Source of the DNA: UBA11606 sp049437325
GTDB taxonomy: Bacteria > Actinomycetota > Acidimicrobiia > Acidimicrobiales > Aldehydirespiratoraceae
Assembly (NCBI GenBank): GCA_049437325.1
Contig: JBMTIM010000016.1
Location: 1-53,065 of the forward strand
Direction: 5' to 3'
DNA length: 53,065 bases
Part shown: piece after piece, positions 23,097-31,262 of the stretch
Numbering within the stretch: the first letter of the stretch is position 1
Layout of the letters: every line of letters begins with the position of its first letter
Notes under the pieces: generated by a model
Databases searched by the model: none
What the model saw: the letters and a program-made list of their open reading frames with translations, nothing else
Told to the model about the DNA's origin: nothing
Made by a program: the position numbers and the translations under genes

Positions 23097-24179
23097 TCAG
23101 CGGCCCGCTTCGTGCAACTCGAAGAAGAGCAGCCCGTCGTTGTCACGGTGTGCCGTGGCCTCGCCGATCATGCGCAGGTGCTCGAGGTGGGCAAACGTCT
23201 CGCTTGCGGCCATGTCTCCCCACGACCGTTCACGGAACAAGACCTTCATCCACTCGGTGACCGGCGCGTCGCCGGTGGCGGGGGCGGCCTCTCGCAAGAT
23301 GTCGAGCCGCTCGTGATGGTGGTGCTTGATGTGAGAGCACCGACCGGCGCAGTCGTCGAACGGATGACCGTGGGCCGGAAGGACGGTCGTCACTCCTTCG
23401 AGCGCTCCGACGCGGTCGAGCGAGTCGAAGAAGGTGGCCAGCGGATCGTCGATTTCGGTGGAGCCGGCGATGTGGGGGGTGATGGTCGGGAGCACATGGT
23501 CACCCGAAAGCAGCACGCCCTCCTCGGGGTCCCACAGGCAGAGATGATCGACGGTGTGGCCGGGAGTGTGGATCGAGAACCAGTCACGGCCCGCGAACCG
23601 GACGGGCTGACCGTCGACGACGCGGATCGTGGCTTCGGGAGAAAGGAATCGCCGTTGACCGTTGTCCTGGTGGACGAACCGCAAGATGGCATGGTCGGGT
23701 GGTGGCTCACGCTTGGTGCCCCACGGTGTTTCGCCCATCGACTCGTAGCGCTTCTTCCAGTGGGCGAGGATCTCCTCGTCGGTCATGTCGGCGATGATCG
23801 GATCGAGGTCGTCGTTGGCTTCGGACATGCTCGATCGAAACGACGCATGGGTGAGTACGTCGGCGCCGGATTCCTCTCGCAGCTGTGCACTCCCGCCGAA
23901 ATGATCGGGGTGGGAGTGGGTGACGATCGCCGTGTGGACCCGTTCGAGCGGGAGCTCGGCCTTGGCGAGACGAGCGACGAGCGCGGCCCACGACTCGGGG
24001 CCCGGTAGTCCAGGGTCGACGAGTGCGACGCCGTCGCCGTCGATCAGGGCGTAGCAGTTCACATGGCCGAGCCCCGGAAGTGAGATCGGCAACTGGAGAC
24101 GAAGGACGCCGGGCGCAACCTCGGTGACCTCTTCGGATGCGGGCTCCTGCTCCTGTTTGCGGTACGACGGGGAATTCAC
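23097..24179 (-). CDS. MBL-fold metallo-hydrolase
   Basis: This 360-residue metallo-beta-lactamase-fold protein has the metal motif THSHPDHFGG (about 87-96), the later His in HTPGHTVDHLC and Asp in LLSGDHVLP, and a final His in LPAHGHPFDD. The extra C-terminal part (about 90 residues, HHHERLDILREAA region) is typical of the LACTB2/RNase-like MBL group, so a thioester or nucleic-acid substrate is possible. The start GTG at 24179 follows TAGGGT (minus 24191-24186) by 6 bases. Confidence 0.85.
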   Translation of the reverse strand: MNSPSYRKQEQEPASEEVTEVAPGVLRLQLPISLPGLGHVNCYALIDGDGVALVDPGLPGPESWAALVARLAKAELPLERVHTAIVTHSHPDHFGGSAQLREESGADVLTHASFRSSMSEANDDLDPIIADMTDEEILAHWKKRYESMGETPWGTKREPPPDHAILRFVHQDNGQRRFLSPEATIRVVDGQPVRFAGRDWFSIHTPGHTVDHLCLWDPEEGVLLSGDHVLPTITPHIAGSTEIDDPLATFFDSLDRVGALEGVTTVLPAHGHPFDDCAGRCSHIKHHHHERLDILREAAPATGDAPVTEWMKVLFRERSWGDMAASETFAHLEHLRMIGEATAHRDNDGLLFFELHEAGR

Positions 24180-24199
24180 CCCCGCACCCTACGGGGGCG

Positions 24200-24742
24200 T
24201 CAGTCGGGAGTGACGAAAAGCGTCGATCGGTAGTGGCGCAGTTCTTCGAGACTCTCACGGATGTCGTCGAGTGCTCGATGGGCTCCGCCCTTTTTCGGGG
24301 CAGTACGCAAGGCGTCCTGGTGCCATCGTCGAGCGAGTTCCTTCAACGTCGACACGTCGACGGAGCGATAGTGGAGGTATTCCTCGATTTCTGGGAGCTG
24401 TTTGGCCAAGAACCGCCGGTCGGTCCCGATCGAGTTCCCGCACAATGGGACGGTGCGGGCTTCGGGGATGTGCTCTTGGAGAAAGGCCATCGTCTGGCGT
24501 CCCGCCTCCTCGAGCGACAGGGTCGACGATGCAATCTGATCGATCAGCCCACTGCGTGTGTGCATGTTCGTCACGAAGTCGTCCATCTCGGCCAGTTCGA
24601 GTTCGGAGGCGTGAACGATGAGATCTGGGCCTTCGGCGATCAGTTCGAGATTGTCGTCGGTGATGAGTGTTGCGATCTCGACGATGACGTGTCGATCTGG
24701 ATCGAGACCCGTCATCTCGAGATCCATCCAAGCGAGCATCAT
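24200..24742 (-). CDS. orn: Oligoribonuclease
   Basis: This 180-residue DEDDh exonuclease degrades 2-5 nt RNA and pGpG to mononucleotides. It has WMDLEMTGLDP (catalytic Asp and Glu), LCGNSIGTDRRFL with the second Asp, YRSVDVSTLKELARRW, and HRALDDIRESLEELRHYR with the final His and Asp. Two ATG codons are adjacent (24742 and 24739). The TACCCT box at 24751-24746 is 3 bases from the first and 6 bases from the second, so the second ATG fits the leaderless spacing used elsewhere in the window. The gene is divergent from dut. Confidence 0.96.
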   Translation of the reverse strand: MMLAWMDLEMTGLDPDRHVIVEIATLITDDNLELIAEGPDLIVHASELELAEMDDFVTNMHTRSGLIDQIASSTLSLEEAGRQTMAFLQEHIPEARTVPLCGNSIGTDRRFLAKQLPEIEEYLHYRSVDVSTLKELARRWHQDALRTAPKKGGAHRALDDIRESLEELRHYRSTLFVTPD

Positions 24743-24794
24743 CTCAGGGTAGACGGCAGCGGACGGCTGGCTCGGGTTCGGCTACGTTCCCCTC

Positions 24795-25232
24795 GTGCTC
24801 GATCTTCCTGTCCTCCGTCTCGATCCCGACCTGCCCCTCCCGGCCTACGCCCGACCTGGCGACGCCGGTGTGGATCTCGTCGCGCGAGAAGATGTCGTCC
24901 TTGCGCCGGCCGGAGGCCGAGCGTTGGTACCCACCGGTATCGCGATTGCGCTTCCCGACGGCTACGCCGGTTTCGTGCAGCCCCGGAGCGGTCTCGCGGT
25001 CAAGCACGGCGTGACCTGCCTCAATACCCCGGGGCTCATCGACTCGGGCTACCGCGGCGAGTTGAAAGTCTGCCTCGTCAACCATGACCCGACCGAGCCG
25101 TTCGCCGTCAAACGTGGTGAGCGAATCGCGCAGCTCGTGGTGCAAGCCGTGGAGCAGGTCGAGTTCGTGGAGGTCGAGGCGCTCGACGAAAGCGAGCGCG
25201 GCGACAAAGGATTTGGTTCGAGCGGTCGCTAG
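24795..25232 (+). CDS. dut: dUTP diphosphatase (dUTPase)
   Basis: This 145-residue protein hydrolyses dUTP to dUMP, keeping uracil out of DNA. All five trimeric dUTPase motifs are present: DAGVDLVA, PRSGLAVKHG, NTPGLIDSGYRGELKV, RGERIAQLVV and the C-terminal Gly-rich GDKGFGSSGR. The length is standard. GTG 24795 follows TACGTT (24783-24788) by 6 bases. Its last four bases overlap the convergent ATP-binding protein gene. Confidence 0.97.
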   Translation: MLDLPVLRLDPDLPLPAYARPGDAGVDLVAREDVVLAPAGGRALVPTGIAIALPDGYAGFVQPRSGLAVKHGVTCLNTPGLIDSGYRGELKVCLVNHDPTEPFAVKRGERIAQLVVQAVEQVEFVEVEALDESERGDKGFGSSGR

Positions 25233-25603
25233 GGAGTCGTGGGTGTCTTCTTCATCCGCACCCATGCCCGACCGGGATCGACCGTGTACTCGTCGATGAG
25301 TTCGCCCGCGACCTCCTCGAACCGGGTGATCGACTGCTCGGCCGGCACTGTGTCTCCATCGCAGGCGAGCTCGAGTTCGAGCTGATTCGCATCGAATCGG
25401 AACACAGCCCGGATCTCGGCGTCGGCGGATGCAGCGCTGAGCATCAAGATGACCGCTTCGTCGATCGCCAGTCGGAGGTCGTCGATCTCGGTGAACGACA
25501 GACCCTGACGTATCGCAAGTGCTGCTGCGCCGACGCGAACGATCCGCCCGTAGTGGGTGCGTGCGGGAAGGCGGAGCAAGACCTCATCGGTCGAGTCGTT
25601 CAC
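25229..25603 (-). CDS. Small ATP-binding (RsbW/anti-sigma-like) protein
   Basis: This 124-residue protein resembles the short GHKL/HATPase domain of RsbW-type anti-sigma factors and related kinases. It has LPARTHYGRIVRVGAAALA at the N-terminus, then the N-box-like FTEIDDLRLAIDEAVILML (residues 37-55) with the Glu-Ala but without the full Asn. The later glycine-rich lid is poorly conserved. It may be a switch protein acting on a sigma factor or anti-anti-sigma factor; no partner is encoded nearby. The start is GTG at 25603 with a GAGACT box 6 bases upstream. Confidence 0.6.
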   Translation of the reverse strand: MNDSTDEVLLRLPARTHYGRIVRVGAAALAIRQGLSFTEIDDLRLAIDEAVILMLSAASADAEIRAVFRFDANQLELELACDGDTVPAEQSITRFEEVAGELIDEYTVDPGRAWVRMKKTPTTP

Positions 25604-25674
25604 CGACGCAGTCTCTCACGCTGACGACGTTCGCGGCTGCCGCGGCACCGGGAGGCTTCGGTACGGTGCCCTCG

Positions 25675-26211
25675 ATGACTGTGCTCGTCGACCAAGCGAT
25701 GTGGGAGTGGCGCGGCGCCCGGTGGGCGCATCTCGTCTCCGACACGTCCTACGACGAGCTCCACGCCTTCGCCCAACAGCTCGGGAAACGGCGGCTCGGT
25801 TTTCAGGGCGATCACTACGATGTCGAAGAGATCGACCGTGAACGGGCGCTCGACCTCGGCGCGGTCCCGGTCGACGCGCGTGAACTGCTCGGCCGCCTGC
25901 GGCAGGCAGGACTACGGCGGCGCGACGACAAGCCCGCATGGGAGCGCATCGCAGAGGCAGAGTGGGGCCGTTCATTGGCTGTCGCGCAGCTTGCGCCAGT
26001 TCCGGTCGCGCTTCGCCGGGCCATCGGCGAGCTGGCCACGCTCGACCAGTCGTCGCGATCGGCGGTCTTCGTCGACGCAACCCACGCAGTGGTGCTGTTC
26101 GACTGGCATGGTGATCCCGTGGACGTCGAGAAGGTTGCGGTCGATCAGGTGTGGGCGGGGGCGCCGCGGGTCGATGGGGAACGAAGCCTGGAACTCTTCG
26201 TCCAGCGCTGA
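25675..26211 (+). CDS. DUF4031 domain-containing protein
   Basis: This 178-residue protein begins with the DUF4031 pattern: VLVDQAMWEWRGARWAHLVS, DELHAFAQQLGKRR, FQGDHYDVEEIDRERAL and then GAVPV with LLGRLRQAGLRRR. The conserved His and Asp residues (WAHLVSD, GDHYD) could bind a metal, but no activity is established. The second half (residues 95-178) is variable. ATG 25675 follows TACGGT (25662-25667) by 7 bases. An upstream in-frame extension exists but is antisense to the preceding gene and is rejected. Confidence 0.75.
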   Translation: MTVLVDQAMWEWRGARWAHLVSDTSYDELHAFAQQLGKRRLGFQGDHYDVEEIDRERALDLGAVPVDARELLGRLRQAGLRRRDDKPAWERIAEAEWGRSLAVAQLAPVPVALRRAIGELATLDQSSRSAVFVDATHAVVLFDWHGDPVDVEKVAVDQVWAGAPRVDGERSLELFVQR

Positions 26212-26298
26212 GCACGGTCGTCGGTCTCCGGCGGTCGAGTTGGTGTCGTGGTGGTGTCAGACGGGTGGACGGGGGCGGGGCAGCACTACCGTGCGGGA

Positions 26299-27633
26299 AT
26301 GATCGGCAAGATCCACAAGCGGCTTCCCATCGTCACCGAGCATCCCGTCGAATTGTCATCCCGGGTGATCGACACCGGCGAGCACGACGAGGCAGTCAAC
26401 CGTGTGACCGACCAGATCTGTGAGTTGGCCGACGGGATCTCGATCGTCGAGTCGTTCTCGCATGTGATTTCGTTTCGTACCGAGGATGGTCTGGTGTGTT
26501 TCGACACCTCGGGCCATCCAAAGGGACCTCCGGTGGTCGAGGCACTCCGGACGTGGTCGCTCGACCCCGTTCATTCGATCGTCTACACCCATGGCCACGT
26601 CGACCATGTCGGTGGATCGGGCGCCTTCGCCGCCCATGCTGCCGCCAACGGGCATCGGGCACCGAGGGTGATCGGACACGAAGCCGTCGCCGCTCGCTTC
26701 GAGCGCTACCGAGCAACGAACGGCTACAACATCGACATCAACCAGCGACAGTTCGGTGGGGTTTCTCGACGCACCGGCCTTGCTGTGGGGGGTGGACGGC
26801 AATTCCTGCACGACGATGTGCTGTGGCCGACGGACGAGTTTCGACAGGACCTCACTGTCGACGTCGGTGGTGTGTCGTTCGAGATGCACCACGCCAAGGG
26901 CGAAACCGACGACCACCTCTGGGCGTGGATTCCCGAGCACCGTGCGATCTGTGTCGGTGATCTCGTGACCTGGGTCTTCCCGAACTGTGGGAATCCACAA
27001 AAGGTCCAGCGGTACCCACTCGAATGGGCTCAGGCGCTGCGTGAGATGATGACCTACGACGCCGATTGGATGTTGCCGGCGCACGGCCTCCCCGTGTTCG
27101 GGTCGGAACGGGTGAATCGGGTCTTGGGTGATCTTGCGACTGCGCTCGAACTCCTCACCCGGGAAACGATTGCAATGATGAACGCTGGCGAACCCCTCGA
27201 CGCAATCGTGCATTCCGTCTCCGTACCCGACGACCTGATCGGTCGCCCGTGGATGCAGCCCGTGTACGACGAGCCCGAATTCGTCGTTCGAAATCTCTGG
27301 CGCCTCTACGGGGGTTGGTGGGACAAGAACCCCGCCAACCTCAAGCCTTCCCCGGCAGCGGTCTTCGCGGGAGAACTCGTGGCACTCGCCGGTGGGGTCG
27401 ATGCCATGGTGGCCCGAGCCCAGGAGGTCGTGGCTGCTGGTGATCTTCGACTCGCCTGTCAGCTGATCGAACTCGCCGTGCAGGCTGAGCCTGATTCCAC
27501 CCACGCGCACGGTGTTCGAGCGGAGATCTATCAGGCCCGTCGGGACGCCGAGTTCTCTCTCATGGCGAAAGGCATCTTCGCCGGAGCCGTCGCCGAATCG
27601 AAGGCAGTCGTGGAGGGCGAGCGCACGAGTTGA
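26299..27633 (+). CDS. Alkyl sulfatase-like MBL-fold hydrolase
   Basis: This 444-residue protein has an N-terminal MBL domain with THGHVDHVGG (about 95-104), HHAKGETDDHLWAWIP and an LPAHGLPVFG metal site. A helical domain follows with the alkylsulfatase dimerisation signature YGGWWDKNPANLKPSP (about 335-350) and then a TPR-like helical end. This is the layout of SdsA1/BDS1-type alkyl sulfatases, although the C-terminal sterol-carrier-like domain is absent, so a different ester substrate is possible. TACCGT (26287-26292) lies 6 bases before the ATG. Confidence 0.8.
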   Translation: MIGKIHKRLPIVTEHPVELSSRVIDTGEHDEAVNRVTDQICELADGISIVESFSHVISFRTEDGLVCFDTSGHPKGPPVVEALRTWSLDPVHSIVYTHGHVDHVGGSGAFAAHAAANGHRAPRVIGHEAVAARFERYRATNGYNIDINQRQFGGVSRRTGLAVGGGRQFLHDDVLWPTDEFRQDLTVDVGGVSFEMHHAKGETDDHLWAWIPEHRAICVGDLVTWVFPNCGNPQKVQRYPLEWAQALREMMTYDADWMLPAHGLPVFGSERVNRVLGDLATALELLTRETIAMMNAGEPLDAIVHSVSVPDDLIGRPWMQPVYDEPEFVVRNLWRLYGGWWDKNPANLKPSPAAVFAGELVALAGGVDAMVARAQEVVAAGDLRLACQLIELAVQAEPDSTHAHGVRAEIYQARRDAEFSLMAKGIFAGAVAESKAVVEGERTS

Positions 27634-27679
27634 ATCGACCGAACGGTGGCTGCCGGGGCCGCCGATAACCTTTCCCCTC

Positions 27680-28915
27680 GTGGCTCTCTACGTCCAGAAG
27701 TTCGGCGGTACCTCCGTCGGCAGCCCCGATCGCATCCGGGAAGTGGCCGATCACGTTGCCCGTTGCCGAAAGCGAGGGGACGAGGTTGTTCTCGTCGTGT
27801 CGGCGATGGGGAAGGAGACCGACGAACTGCTTCGTCTCGCCGACGACGTGTCCAAGACCAAGCCCGGTCGGGAGATGGACATGCTCATCACCGGCGGTGA
27901 GCGCAAGGCGTGTGCTCTGGTGGCGATGGCGCTGACCGATCTCGGGATCGAGAGTGAATCGTTCACCGGGAGCCAGGCAGGGTTCCTGACCGACACCACC
28001 CACCGCGATGCAAAGATCCTCGAGGTCAATCCGTACCGAATCCGTGATGCCGTTGCCGCAGGGAAGGTTCCGGTGGTGGGCGGGAGCCAGGGTGTCTCGA
28101 CGGACAATGATGTCACCTTCTTCGGTCGGGGTGGTTCCGACACGACCGCCGTCGCGTTGGCCCACGCGCTCGACGCCGACGCCTGCGAGCTCTACACCGA
28201 CGTTCCCGGCGTCTTCACCACCGATCCGCGGCTGGTCCCAGAGGCCCGAAAGATGGATCGAATCTCGTTCGACGAGCTGCTCGAGATGACGGCCACCGGC
28301 TGCCCGAAACCGGCGATGCGGTCCGTCGAGCTGGCACGGAGCCACAACGTTCGACTCCACGTGCGCAGTGCATTCAGCTGGGTTCCCGGAACCTGGGTTT
28401 CACAGGAGGCATCCATGGAAAACGCAATCATCGCTTCGATCACCCACGACACCTCCGAGGCGAAGATGACTGTCTCGGGTGTGCCCGACAAGCCCGGGGT
28501 TGCCGCCCGTTTGTTCCGCACGCTTGCCGATGCCGGAATCAACGTCGACATGATCGTGCAGAACGTTTCGGCCGACGGCGCGACCGACATCAGCTTCACG
28601 CTGCCCCATGAGCAGGTCGGTACCGCCGAACCGACGGTTGCTGCACTCATCGGCGAGATCGGGGCAACAGGATCGGTCACCGACAGCAACATCGGTCGGG
28701 TGAGTCTCGTCGGTGCCGGCATGCAGACCAATCCCGGTGTTGCAGCGACGATGTTCGAGACCCTGTCGAATGCTGGCATCAACATCGAGATGATCTCGAC
28801 GTCAGCGATTCGGATCTCGTGTGTCGTGCGCGAGGATCAGGCCGAACAGGCGGTCGCGGTGCTGCACGCAGCATTCGAGTTGCACAAGCCGGCCGAGGAA
28901 CGGGCTGGGTTCTGA
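27680..28915 (+). CDS. lysC: Aspartate kinase
   Basis: This 411-residue enzyme phosphorylates aspartate, the first step to lysine, threonine, methionine and diaminopimelate. The kinase domain has KFGGTSVG (7-14), the VVSAMGKETDELL region, FTGSQAGFLTD and FFGRGGSDTTAVALAHAL. Two ACT domains follow (about 262-335 and 340-405), including SGVPDKPGVAARLF and VGAGMQTNPGVAATMF. The GTG start has TAACCT (27666-27671) 8 bases upstream and no Shine-Dalgarno site. An internal start for a separate regulatory subunit is annotated separately. Confidence 0.96.
   Translation: MALYVQKFGGTSVGSPDRIREVADHVARCRKRGDEVVLVVSAMGKETDELLRLADDVSKTKPGREMDMLITGGERKACALVAMALTDLGIESESFTGSQAGFLTDTTHRDAKILEVNPYRIRDAVAAGKVPVVGGSQGVSTDNDVTFFGRGGSDTTAVALAHALDADACELYTDVPGVFTTDPRLVPEARKMDRISFDELLEMTATGCPKPAMRSVELARSHNVRLHVRSAFSWVPGTWVSQEASMENAIIASITHDTSEAKMTVSGVPDKPGVAARLFRTLADAGINVDMIVQNVSADGATDISFTLPHEQVGTAEPTVAALIGEIGATGSVTDSNIGRVSLVGAGMQTNPGVAATMFETLSNAGINIEMISTSAIRISCVVREDQAEQAVAVLHAAFELHKPAEERAGF
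28404..28417 (+). promoter_or_regulatory. Internal Shine-Dalgarno and start for the LysC beta subunit
   Basis: Inside lysC a perfect AGGAGG (28404-28409) lies 5 bases before an in-frame ATG (28415, Met246), giving a 166-residue product that consists of the two ACT domains. Corynebacterium and Bacillus lysC are known to make alpha and beta subunits from overlapping in-frame starts at the equivalent place (MEEAV in C. glutamicum, MENAI here). The lysC start itself has no Shine-Dalgarno sequence, so this internal one stands out. Confidence 0.75.
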
Positions 28916-28949
28916 GCCGGCCTCGTCGTCAGACCTTCGTGCCGAGACA

Positions 28950-29343
28950 TCAGCCGAAGGTGGCCTCGCAGTCACCGAAGAGGAATGATTCGCTGCGACC
29001 CCCGCACAGGTTGCCGAACGTCTCGTACTCGGAGAAGATCGGCGACTCCCAGTACAGCTGATCACAGGCGGCCATGTCGCCGTCGGCGCAGCTGTCGTAG
29101 AGGGCATCGAGGCGGGGATCGTCTCCGTAGGCGAACGCCTCGGGGTTGGCGAAGGTCGTTGCGCAGCCTCCCGTTGTCGGCTCGGTGGTGAGACCACAGG
29201 TGCTGCCGAACATCTCGTACTCGGAGTCGATCGGCGAGAGCCAAAACAGTTCGTCGCATGCCTCTTGGTCCCCGCTCGCACACAAATCCCAGAGCCGGTC
29301 GAGTTCGATGTCGTCGCCGTAGGTGTCGACGTCATCGTCTGGA
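28950..29343 (-). pseudogene. 5'-truncated acidic repeat protein
   Basis: On the minus strand the last 125 residues before the stop at 28950 contain two related units of about 60 residues. Each has the pattern YGDD..LD.L.D.C..GD..ACD.L followed by SP..SEYE.FG..CG and a later Cys. Such units occur at the C-termini of actinobacterial surface or membrane proteins. Upstream, after an Asp-rich DPDDDVDTYGDD, the frame continues only as antisense of the carotenoid-oxygenase remnant, and no signal or membrane segment is present. The 5' part has apparently been lost at about 29325-29350, where the divergent neighbour is cut as well. Confidence 0.6.
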
Positions 29344-29924
29344 TCGACGTCCCGATTGGGTACGTGTTCCATCCACTCAACGCCTACGACACGGCCGACG
29401 GCAAGGTGATCCTCGATGTGTGCTTCTACGAGCGCATGATGCGTGACGATCTTCTCGGACCTCTCGGCGACGCTATGGCGCGACTCGATCGATGGGAGGT
29501 CGATCCGGCACGCCGAACGGTCAGCGTCACCACGATCGACGAGCGGGCCAACGAGTTCCCACGTCATCGTGGATCTCTCACGGGCAAGGAATATCGCTAC
29601 GGCTACTGCGGTATGCCCGATCCGAACTCGATGCACTGGCCGACCGTCAAGCACGATCTCCAGACCGGCGCGCGCGATGAGTTCGACCATGGTGCGGGCC
29701 GGGCGGCTGGGGAGCCGGTGTTCGTGTCACGACCCGACGCCGCAGCCGAAGACGACGGCTGGCTCGTGACCTTCGTGCACGACGGCAACGATGGCTCGGC
29801 CGAGTTCGCCGTGCTCGACGCGCAGGACTTCTCGCGTGGTTACGTGGCCCAGGTGAAGTTGCCACAACGGGTGCCGTTCGGCTTCCACGGAAACTGGGTG
29901 CCCGACTCGAGCGTTTCAGGTTGA
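29335..29924 (+). pseudogene. 5'-truncated carotenoid cleavage oxygenase (RPE65 family)
   Basis: The plus strand reads WIDVPIGYVFHPLNAYD and continues for about 190 residues through LDRWEVDPARRTVS, the EFPRHRGSLTGKEYRYGYC segment, FVHDGNDGSAEFAVLDA and PFGFHGNWVPDS to the stop. This is the C-terminal 40% of a carotenoid oxygenase. It keeps two of the four iron-binding His residues (FHPLN and FHGNW). The N-terminal blades with the other two are absent, and the frame upstream is antisense to the neighbouring repeat protein. An open frame can be drawn from 29265, but the product could not form the seven-blade propeller. Confidence 0.8.
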
Positions 29925-30066
29925 GTCGACGAATGACCACGAGCCTTGGTTGACTGCGGCTGGTTGGAGCCCGTAGCCCGACGGGACGAACTACCCCCCA
30001 CCCCACGGGTGTGAAAGCCGGCAGAGAGTCACCGCTCGACTACGGCTCTGACCTGCGGTTGTCCGG

Positions 30067-30110
30067 TGGGCGCAGAGGGACTCGAACCCCCCCGACATCC
30101 TCCTGGTAAG
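30067..30110 (-). tRNA. tRNA 3' fragment (anticodon loop to acceptor end)
   Basis: On the minus strand the text runs from CTTACCAGGAGG (30110-30099, anticodon loop and 3' stem) through a T arm with TTCGAGT loop to the acceptor 3' strand TGCGCCC and discriminator A (30067). No 5' half follows upstream: the bases beyond 30110 do not pair with the anticodon or acceptor strands, and there is no D arm. The acceptor and loop most resemble tRNA-Val, but the identity is uncertain. It is a tRNA remnant and may be an old attachment site. The GTG of the next gene begins 10 bases away on the other strand. Confidence 0.65.
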
Positions 30111-30119
30111 ACTGTGGTT

Positions 30120-30737
30120 GTGGAACGTTCGAATGTGCTCGATCCGGTGTCGACTGCGGTGCTCACGATGGAACTGCAGCGCGGTGTCTGTGGCGATCTC
30201 GCAGCGCTACCCGACCTCCGCGATGCGGTGGCCGCAATCGACCTTCCCATGCGGGCCGGTCGCATCTGCGCTGCGGCTCGGGCAGTTGGCGCCACGGTCG
30301 TGCACTGCACCGCAGAGTTTCGCCCCGATCGTCAGGGCTCGGTGTCCAACGCTCGCATCCTCGTTGCGGCAGCCGAGCGAAACGGGGATCGCCTCGACCG
30401 TGGTCAGCCCGGCACGGAGCTCATCCCCGAATTGTCGCCCGAGCCCAGTGACCTCGTGGTTGCACGGAGCCACGGCGTGACCCCGTTCGTTTCGACCGAG
30501 CTCGATCAGGTGCTCAGGAACTGCGGCATTCGTACCGTGGTTGCGGTAGGAAACTCGATCAACATCGGGATTCTCGGTCTGGTGCTCGTCGCTGTGGATC
30601 TCGGCTACCACGTGGTGGTGCCGCGTGACGCAGTCGTAGGGATACCGGTCGAGTACGGCAACTCGGTGCTCGACAACACGATCTCGCTGCTTGCCACGAT
30701 CACCACCACGGATGAACTCATTGCAGCGTGGCGTTGA
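30120..30737 (+). CDS. Isochorismatase-fold (cysteine hydrolase-like) protein lacking the catalytic Cys
   Basis: This 205-residue protein has the isochorismatase-like Rossmann layout: AVLTMELQRGVCGDL at the N-terminus, VVHCTAEFRPDRQG in the middle, and AVGNSINIGILGLVLVAVDL with YHVVVPRDAVVG near the end. At the position of the nucleophile Cys (normally TNVCV) the sequence is INIGI, and the first catalytic Asp is Glu. Amidohydrolase chemistry is therefore doubtful. GTG 30120 is preferred because AAGACT (30108-30113) lies 6 bases before it. An in-frame extension to 30066 only translates the antisense of the tRNA fragment. Confidence 0.75.
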   Translation: MERSNVLDPVSTAVLTMELQRGVCGDLAALPDLRDAVAAIDLPMRAGRICAAARAVGATVVHCTAEFRPDRQGSVSNARILVAAAERNGDRLDRGQPGTELIPELSPEPSDLVVARSHGVTPFVSTELDQVLRNCGIRTVVAVGNSINIGILGLVLVAVDLGYHVVVPRDAVVGIPVEYGNSVLDNTISLLATITTTDELIAAWR

Positions 30738-30786
30738 CGGTGCGTCGAGTCCGATACATGTCGTTTCGCCAACCTAGGGTGCGGGC

Positions 30787-31248
30787 ATGCAACCACTCGG
30801 CGTCCCGGAACCCGTCTCCATCGATCGAGCTGCCGTCGGCCGCTGTTTCGGCTGCGGCCACGCCAATGAGCAGGGTTTGCGGATGACGTTTACGCGCTAC
30901 GACGACGGCACGATCGAGTCCCGCCACCTGACCGACCCCCATCACTGTGGGGTCGACACTGTGGTGCACGGGGGGATTCAGGCGACGATGCTCGACGAGA
31001 CGATGGGGGTAGCTGCCCAGCTCGGGCTCGCAGACCATGCCGGGAATGCCCCATGTGTGACCGCCGAGATGCAACTCGTGTACCGGCGACCTGTCCCGAT
31101 CGCCGACGAGGTGGTTGTGCGAGCGCGTCTGCGCGAGGTCGACGGCCGCGACCTGTACGTCGAGGGGGCGATCGTCGATCCCGATGGCGAGCTACTCACC
31201 ACTGCAACATCGCGCTGGCGTCAGCTGCGCGAGGTGCCCGTGATCTGA
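30787..31248 (+). CDS. PaaI-type hot-dog thioesterase
   Basis: This 153-residue single hot-dog protein has the leading CFGCGHANEQGLRM motif found in this subgroup, then VVHGGIQATMLDETMGVAA (the HGG active-site turn and the Asp/Glu helix), VTAEMQLVYRRPVPI and a final strand DGELLTTATSRW. It would hydrolyse an acyl-CoA thioester; the acyl group is unknown. TAGGGT (30775-30780) lies 6 bases before the ATG. Confidence 0.85.
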   Translation: MQPLGVPEPVSIDRAAVGRCFGCGHANEQGLRMTFTRYDDGTIESRHLTDPHHCGVDTVVHGGIQATMLDETMGVAAQLGLADHAGNAPCVTAEMQLVYRRPVPIADEVVVRARLREVDGRDLYVEGAIVDPDGELLTTATSRWRQLREVPVI

Positions 31249-31262
31249 AGCGCGCCTCCGTG

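Noticed and set aside
28950..29690. 246-residue minus-strand protein as a full gene
   Set aside because: Its first half is only the antisense of the carotenoid-oxygenase remnant.
29265..29924. Carotenoid oxygenase remnant as a functional short enzyme
   Set aside because: Two of four iron His residues and most of the propeller are missing.
30066..30119. N-terminal extension of the isochorismatase-like protein
   Set aside because: The extra residues (GAEGLEPP...) are the antisense translation of the tRNA T arm, a known false extension.
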